A stretch of 64,000 nucleotides of DNA, taken from positions 1 to 64,000 of the forward strand of contig JAIVFI010000014.1 in assembly GCA_025558095.1 (NCBI GenBank), given 5' to 3'. Below the pieces are notes generated by a model. The model was not told the origin of the DNA. It was given only the letters and a program-made list of their open reading frames with translations, and searched no databases. Within the stretch, counting starts at the first letter, position 1. Each line of letters opens with the position of its first letter. The stretch comes from Hyaloraphidium curvatum (taxonomy: Eukaryota; Monoblepharomycota; Hyaloraphidiomycetes; Hyaloraphidiales; Hyaloraphidiaceae). A program made the position numbers and the translations under genes. Of this stretch, positions 58,194 to 64,000 are shown one piece after another.

Positions 58194-58422
58194 GGCGGCC
58201 CGCGCCGCGCCCGCCGCGGCCACCGCGGGCCTCCGGCGCTGAGGGCCGGCGCTATCGCTGCCGCCGACGGGGCGGCCTCCGGAGTCGCCGCGCCATGGGG
58301 GTTCGCGGACTTCTGTTTGGTTGAGGGCCAGGCTGCGATGCGCTCAGCCCGGAGCAGGAGGCCGGCCACCTCATCGATCCCATTCCCCTGATTCGCGACC
58401 AAGCACTGCCAGGGAGCCGAAA

Positions 58423-61235
58423 ATGGACGGACCGGAAGCCGGGGATCATGCTCATTGCGGCAACCCGCGGCATGCCAAGCACTGCAGCCACGAGTCGTCT
58501 TCTCCTCGCGGCTACCTCCCCATCGAGGTTGGCACGCCCTCTCCGCAACTGCTGCTGGCTGACGACATGCCAGAGCTACGGTGTCATCGGCAACTGCCAC
58601 ACGGCCGCTCTCATCGGGACCGACGGCTCGCTCGACTACCTGTGCTGGCCAGATTTTGATTCGCCGACCGTCTTCTGTCGCCTCCTCGACTCTCGCAAAG
58701 GCGGCCATTTTAGTATCACTCCTATCGGAGCCCTGACGTCCAAGAGCCGGAGTGGTCCGACCGGGCACAGCGTCGAGGCTGCCGGACACGCCGTCGACCT
58801 CGACGCCGATGGCTACAAGTTTCGGGGCGAACAGCACTACGTGGGTCCACCGAGTCGTCTCGCTTTCTTCCCTTGTCTAACGGCAAGCTATCGGCAGCAC
58901 CCGATGACCAACGTCCTGATCACGCGGTCCATCAACGAGAACGGGGACGTGGTCAGGTTGACCGACTTTGCCGTCCCACTGACCAAGGACCGGCCGGCCA
59001 ACAAGAAGTTCCCATGGATCATCCGGGAGATCGAGTGCATCCGCGGCGCTGCCGACGTGAAAGTGGAGTGGTGGGTCTTGTCCGGGAGGCTTGACTTTGG
59101 AAGCCGCGATCTGACTTGCCCCGAGCTTCCCGGCATTCGACTACGCCCGAGCCTCGCACGCCGTCGACATCGAGCACATCCCCCAGCAGCGCCGCTCCTC
59201 GGTCAGCACTGCCTCTCCTGGCGACGACCTCCTGGAGAACCCGTACTCGCCCACGCACCAGCGCTCCGCGGTCAGGACGGCGACCGAAGTCTGCCCCAAC
59301 CGCGTGCGCTTCACCTCGGCCGGCGGCGGCCCCTCGTTCGACATCAGGTCCGTGCTCTCGTACGACGCCATCTACCGGGAGCAGCTCAAAGGACGGGCTG
59401 GGGCCGACGGTGACGAGGCGCAGCTGGAGGCGCTCTGCGAGATCCAGTGGAAGGTCGCGGACTCGGCCGATCACCTCGGGCCCGGTGCCGTCGCCGTGCT
59501 CTCGATGCGCGAGGGGCAACGGGTCTCGCTGGTCTTCCGCGAGGTTCCGGGCCAGGACGGTCACAGGCGGCCCGAGCCGGTCCTGACGGGCGAGCTCGTC
59601 GAGCTGCTGCAGAAGGATACGGTCGCGTACTGGAAGGACTGGCTGTCGAAGTCCAACTACAAGGGACGGTACCGGGAGCTCGTGCACCGCAGCGCCTTGG
59701 TTTTGAAGATGCTATGCTACGAGCCAGTGCATACTCTCCTCGATCACTTGCCGCCAGTCTTTGCTGACGCTGCTTCAGACAGGAGCAATTGTCGCCAGCC
59801 CAACATTCGGTCTCCCGGAGTGGGTCTCCGCATGGTGTGCCGATGACTGACGGACGATCGCGCTGACCGCCGCGGACAGGCACATCGGAGGCACCCGCAA
59901 CTGGGACTATCGATACTGCTGGATTCGCGACGCCTCTTTCCTCATCTACGCCCTCGTCCGACTCGGTTTGACGACGGAGGCGTGGAACTACAAGGAGTTC
60001 ATCGCCAGCTGTTCCTCGAACTTCCCCAACGATGGTTCGTCTCCCTTGAAGATAATGTACACCATTCGTGGATCCACGGACCTCCCGGAGATCGAACTCG
60101 AACATTTGGAAGGGTACCATGGATCTCGGCCCGTGAGGATCGGCAACGCCGCGGTCACGCACCTGCAGGTGCGTCTGGCGCGGTCCCGTGGCTTGGTTCG
60201 CTCTGAATCTCCTCTTTCCGCAGCTCGACATCTACGGTGCTCTGCTTGATGCCGCCTACCTGTTCGACAAGTACCACGAACCCATCGGCTACGACTTCTG
60301 GCTCGTCCTTCGCGTCCTCACGGATTGGCTTTGCGACAACTGGAACACGGTCGACCAGTCAGTTTGGGAGGTCCGCGCCGGCACCCACGTGAGCTGCTTG
60401 GGTTTCGCAATCCTCGGAGTCACCGATGCCCTTTCTGCGTCTCCAGCACTTCACCTACAGCCGCCTCATGTCCTGGGTCGCCCTCGACCGCGCGATCCGG
60501 TTCGCCAGCAAGCGCTCCAACCTGCCCTGCCCGCAGCGCGGGCGCTGGATCGCCGAGCGGGACCGGATCTACGAGACCGTGATGGATTCCTCGTACAGCG
60601 CGGACAAGGCATGCTTCGTCATGAGCGCCGAGACGGCCGAAGAGGGTGTGCTGGACGCGAGCTGCCTGATGATGCCGCTGGTCTTCTTCATCGGGTGAGC
60701 GCGTTGCCCGAGCGGAGCCGTGGATTCAACGTGACCTCGGTCATGCTGAAGCCCCACGGATCCGCGGATGCTGAACACCATCCGCCGCATCATGCGGCCG
60801 CCCGAGCTCGGCGGGCTCACCGTCAACGGCCTTGTCTACCGCTACGATCCCTCGGTGTTTGACGACGGCGTCGGCGGGGAGGAGGGGACCTTCACCATGT
60901 GTGGGTACGGATCGGGAAACTGCCGTTCTTTCCTTGACAAGCTCCCGCGAAGGCTCGCTATGGCTCGTTGAATGCCTCGCTCGCGCGGGCGGATACCACG
61001 CCGAGTACAAGGACACAGCGAACGTGAGTCCGGCGATGACGTTGAGGCCCAGGAACTCGACGTGCCCCGCATCCAGGTCTTGTTCGAGCAGATCCTCACG
61101 CTTGCTTCCCCGCTGTGGCTCTACTCGGAGGAAGTGTCGCGCTCGGGAGAAGCCTTGGGCAACTTTCCCCAGGCGTTCACCCACACGGCTCTGGTCTCGG
61201 CCGCGTTCAACCTGGACCGCATGATGGGGTCGTAG
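58423..61235 (+). CDS. Glycoside hydrolase family 15 (glucoamylase/trehalase type), 11 exons
   Basis: 755 residues from exons 58423-58527, 58574-58840, 58898-59070, 59126-59726, 59779-59819, 59880-60168, 60224-60388, 60447-60694, 60752-60900, 60953-61023, 61077-61235. Splicing yields the standard GH15 order: [176 protein letters not shown] and [17 protein letters not shown]. Probable general acid is Glu541 (WEVR) and base Glu721 (YSEE). No signal peptide, so an intracellular glycogen, oligosaccharide or trehalose hydrolase is likely. A ~40-residue low-conservation insert follows GHFSITP. Confidence 0.9.
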
Positions 61236-61345
61236 CTCCGATCTTCCGAACGGTGCTGTTTGAGTTGACGGTTGTGTAGCCCAGGAAAGTGATCGATGGA
61301 AGCCGGCCTCGCACGTCCCGAAATCTTCCCCCGGATCCCGGCGGA

Positions 61346-62202
61346 ATGGCGCTGACTGCCGCCGAGCTCCTTGCGGTTCTTCCAGCCGTGTCCGCCCCCG
61401 CGCCGCCGTGGCCTGGCCCGACGCCGCCGAGGGCGCGAGCGAGCTGCGCGCCGCGACGCGGCCGACCGACGCGTCCCGCGCGTCGCGCCTGCTGGGCGTC
61501 TGTCGGCGACGGCGGGCGTCGTGGCGACGATGGCCGCGCTGCCCGGGCTGCTCTCCGCCCACGGCGAGGACGACCCGGGCAAGCTCACCTCTTCCCTCAT
61601 GGATTCGGAGCCCTACGCGGCGCTGTACCTCCGCCTCGCGGCCGACTGGTCGCAGCACCGACAACCCCGCGCATTCGCTCCTGTCCCTCTTCGTCTCCCT
61701 CTCCCTCGCCGGCTGCATCGCCGGCGGAATCGCCAACGCCGCCGTCGGTTCCTGCATTCCGGCGTGGCAGGTGACCTTTGTCGCGTGGTGGATCTTCTAC
61801 CACGCCGTGTACATCACTTTGTCGCGTGCGTGGTGGATCTTCTACCACGCCGTGTACATCACGTCGCTCGCCGCCGCCAACGCGAGGATCGCGAGCGTGC
61901 GGGGGCTGCTGCTGCAGGCCCGCATAAGGGCCGAAGCGCTGCTCGCCGGCGCCGCCGAATGCGACGCCCTGCACGCCCCCTCCCCCCCGCGGCTCGCGAT
62001 CCGCGCGGCGCTCGCGTGCCACGCGGACCGGCTGCGTTCGTTTTCCTCGGGGGGGGACCCCGCCAGGTTCCTCGGGTTCGAGGCGAGCTTCGGCACCGTG
62101 AGGGCGTTCCTGGTCACCTCGCTGACCGTCGGGTTTGCCGTGTTCGGGCTGCTGAGGGGTTTGGGAGTCAGCGTTGTGCTGGCCAGCCATTGCGGGGCGT
62201 GA
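61346..62202 (+). pseudogene. Decayed or truncated third member of membrane family M
   Basis: The end, AVFGLLRGLGVSVVLASHCGA, matches ALFGLLRGLGVGFSVGNVCHSAD of the two intact copies, and LAAANARIASVRGLLLQARIRAEALLAG matches their long helix. The start MALTAAELLAVLPA matches FTPLEWLALLPA. Between these, homologous or protein-like sequence moves through frames 2, 1, 0 and back to 1 within 350 bases (PDAAEGASELRAATRPTDASRASRLL; GVVATMAALPGLLSAHGEDDPGK; DNPAHSLLSLFVSLSLAG) with no GT..AG long enough to explain it. The CPCTRPGC loop is missing. A 41/45-base tandem duplication repeats one hydrophobic segment. Best read as a pseudogene or short degenerate paralogue. Confidence 0.6.
61777..61862. 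repeat. Tandem duplication of a 41-base unit (second copy 45 bases)
   Basis: Both units start TTTGTCGCG and end TACATCAC. The second carries four extra bases (TGCG) after the start, so the net insertion is 45 bases and the frame is kept; the peptide AWWIFYHAVYIT appears twice in a row. Confidence 0.8.
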
Positions 62203-62403
62203 AGTTGGGAGGCCGGCTGTGGATTGGCTTCATTATGGCATCTTGCGATGAGAGGTCTTCGAGTGCAGACCTGCAGTGAGTTGCGTTCGACGAACCGACC
62301 CCCGCCCGAATGGATGGTGCGATTTGCCGCCGTGACGCATTCCTACCCGCCTGGCCCGCCCTGGTGGCCCACAAGTCTCCCAAACCCTCCCTGGACCTCC
62401 GCC

Positions 62404-63664
62404 ATGTCCGTCTCCCCCGCCTCGCAGCCTCTCCGCAAGGACGACCGGCTCATTCCGAAGACGGAAGCGTCGACGCCAGCCGGCAAGCGCAACTGGCGCG
62501 CGCCGCGCCACCTCCTCGTCCGCCCGACCGTGCTCCCGCCGTGCCTCGCCGACGCCGGCGCCACCGCGACCGACGTGGACAGAATCATCGGCACCGAAAT
62601 CTCCGGCATCTCGCTCGCCTCCCTGACGGACGAGCAGGTCCGGGAGGTCGAGAGGCTCGCCGCGGAAAGGGGCGTGCTCTTCTTCAGGGACCAGCGGATG
62701 ACGCTCAAGGACCAGGTCGAGCTCGGGAAGCGCTTCGGGACGGGCGAGCTGCACGTGCACCCCAACGCCGTCGGACCGAAGGGGTTCCCGGAGGTCCTGC
62801 CCGTCCGCGGGGACCGTTTCGCCAACCGCGTTCCCGGCGAGGCTTGGCACACCGGTACGTGGGCCGCTTGCGATGTCTGCTTGACTTCCGAGCTAATTGC
62901 CATTCTTTCTTTTTCTGCTCCCCTTGATCCGTGGGTCCGACACGCCTCGTTCTCCTGGTCGCCGTGTCAGACGTCAGCTGCGACCGCCGCCCCCCGGCCC
63001 TCTCGATCCTCCGCATCGAGCAGGCCCCCCCCATCGGCGGCGACACCATGTGGTGTTCCATGACTGCCCTCTACAAGAAGCTCCCGCGGCAGCTGCGCGC
63101 CAAGCTCGAGGGCCTGACCGCCGTGCACGACTCGCGGACGGCGGGGCACCAGTCCAAGGTCGCCGTGGACGTCAACGGCAAGGAGCCCGGTTTCCCGCGC
63201 CACGTGCACCCGGTGATCAGGAACCATCCCATCACGGGGGAGAGGGCGCTGTACGTCAACTCGGGGTTCACGATGCAGATCCTCGGCGTCCCGGAGGAGG
63301 AGAGCAAGGAGCTGCTGAGGAAGCTGTTCGACATGGTGGCGTACTCGGCAGAATGCCAGGTCCGCTTCAAGTGGACCGACCACTCCGTCGCCATCTGGGT
63401 TTGTTGTCGCAACTCGTTGGACCGCGATCTCGTTGCTCATTCCGCTCCTTTCCTTCCCAGGACAACCGGGTCGTCCAGCACATGGCGACGTGGACGTACT
63501 ACCCCTACACGCGCAACGGCTACCGGGTCACCACGCTGGGCGAGGAGCCGTTCTTCGACCCGTCGCGCGGCCAGCTCGGGAGCACGGAGGGTCTGGAATC
63601 CGAACTGGACGCGCTGGCCGAGGCGGAGGATAAGAGGTGGAAGCAGGCAGAGGCAAAGCTGTGA
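62404..63664 (+). CDS. TauD/TfdA-type Fe(II)/2-oxoglutarate dioxygenase
   Basis: 360 residues; exons 62404-62854, 62971-63398, 63461-63664. The first splice (GTACGT donor, 116-nt intron) restores the H-x-D metal motif AWHTDVS (His149, Asp151). The distal ligand lies in exon 3 at DNRVVQHMATW (His300), followed by YTRNGYRVT, whose Arg (311 or 315) should bind 2-oxoglutarate. ERGVLFFRDQRMTLKDQVELGKRFG and GGDTMWCSMTALYKKLPRQLRAKLEGL are typical of the fungal sulfonate/alpha-ketoglutarate dioxygenases (Jlp1-like). It probably oxidises a sulfonate or a related small acid to release sulfite or an aldehyde; the substrate cannot be read from sequence. Confidence 0.9.
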
Positions 63665-63863
63665 TTTGGCAACAGAAATCAAGTGTCTTGTTTGTTGTAA
63701 GAGATGATGGTGCTTGACAGTCTCGTGGGCGCGGACAACCTGAAGCGTTTGCTCGGACGGGGTTCGGACTCGAGCGATCGGTGACGTGTCACTAATCCAA
63801 ATCCCCGACTTCGGTCAACGACTCGACTCGTCTCGAGCGCCACTTTCGCGCCCTCTTTGCTAC

Positions 63864-64000
63864 ATGCAGTCCCCTCCGGAGAAACCCCGCGTGCGCGGCC
63901 CCATCCCCGCCAACACGCGGGTCGGGGCCGGGCGGAAGGAGGCCAATGTCGCGTTCAAGCTGGAGGTCCTCGCCGGAGCGGAGACGTCCCCCAGGCACCT
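63864..64000 (+). CDS. Start of an unidentified protein (3' partial)
   Basis: The ATG at 63864 opens a frame of 45 codons that runs off the window: MQSPPEKPRVRGPIPANTRV followed by GRKEANVAFKLEVLAG. Preceded by a pyrimidine-rich leader with no in-frame ATG. Too short to recognise; the opposite-strand frame at 63792-63998 looks like its shadow. Confidence 0.45.
   Translation, partial: MQSPPEKPRVRGPIPANTRVGAGRKEANVAFKLEVLAGAETSPRH

Noticed and set aside
1-64000. tRNA, rRNA, CRISPR arrays, bacterial promoters or operons
   Set aside because: Looked for B-box-like GGTTCRANNC with matching arms, regular spaced repeats and Shine-Dalgarno-led gene strings; none seen, and intron content shows eukaryotic DNA.

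Overview
The window is a GC-rich nuclear segment from a fungus, probably an early-diverging (chytrid-like) lineage. The evidence is: many genes broken by short introns (46-124 nt, GTGGGT/GTACGT/GTGAGC donors, CAG acceptors); a Cdc10-type septin, a CDK8 (Ssn3) kinase, a Ppg1-type phosphatase and an Acl4-type ribosomal-protein chaperone, all fungal or general eukaryotic genes; and several families unusual for yeasts and moulds (ankyrin-TKL kinases, a GT8-GT64 glycosyltransferase, a PL7 polysaccharide lyase, EGF/PAN secreted proteins). No operons, CRISPR arrays, rRNA or tRNA genes were seen. Genes are dense, on both strands, and strongly GC-biased at third codon positions. Species cannot be named from sequence alone. 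Exon joins given here are my own reconstructions; each keeps the reading frame, ends the total on a codon boundary and uses GT..AG, but none is backed by transcript data.

Layout. 1-5 kb: 3' end of an EGF/PAN secreted protein, then two SDR oxidoreductase paralogues in opposite orientation around a proline-rich ORF. 5-12 kb: secreted serine hydrolase, GT8-GT64 glycosyltransferase, mitochondrial carrier, secreted protein, a possible small gene. 12-19 kb: two divergent ankyrin-repeat kinases with a small membrane-protein gene between them. 19-36 kb: PPG1, a duplicated-domain protein, a TMEM53/DUF829 protein, a fasciclin protein, a GPI-type protein, ACL4, CDC10, two unrecognised proteins, uridine kinase, an FAD oxidoreductase and a small membrane protein. 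36-38 kb: remnant of a non-LTR retroelement and a MYND-like protein. 38-42 kb: a head-to-head pair of ~505-residue multi-pass membrane proteins.

42-52 kb holds the most striking structure: a divergent gene pair (X, an unknown exported protein, and Y, a putative fucosyltransferase-like protein) is present twice as a large inverted repeat of about 3 kb per arm. The spacer carries a Thr-rich wall-type protein, a PL7 lyase, a chorismate-lyase-like gene and a decayed third copy of the end of X. 52-64 kb: flavoprotein monooxygenase, N-formylglutamate-amidohydrolase-like protein, CDK8, an eleven-exon GH15 glucoamylase-type enzyme, a decayed third member of the membrane family, a TauD-type dioxygenase, and the start of one more gene.

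Two themes recur. First, many products are secretory, Golgi or cell-surface (glycosyltransferases, lyase, fasciclin, GPI and Thr-rich proteins, EGF/PAN), consistent with cell-wall or surface-glycan work; this is inference. Second, four separate paralogue families sit here as opposite-strand neighbours, suggesting that inverted duplication is a common way this genome grows.
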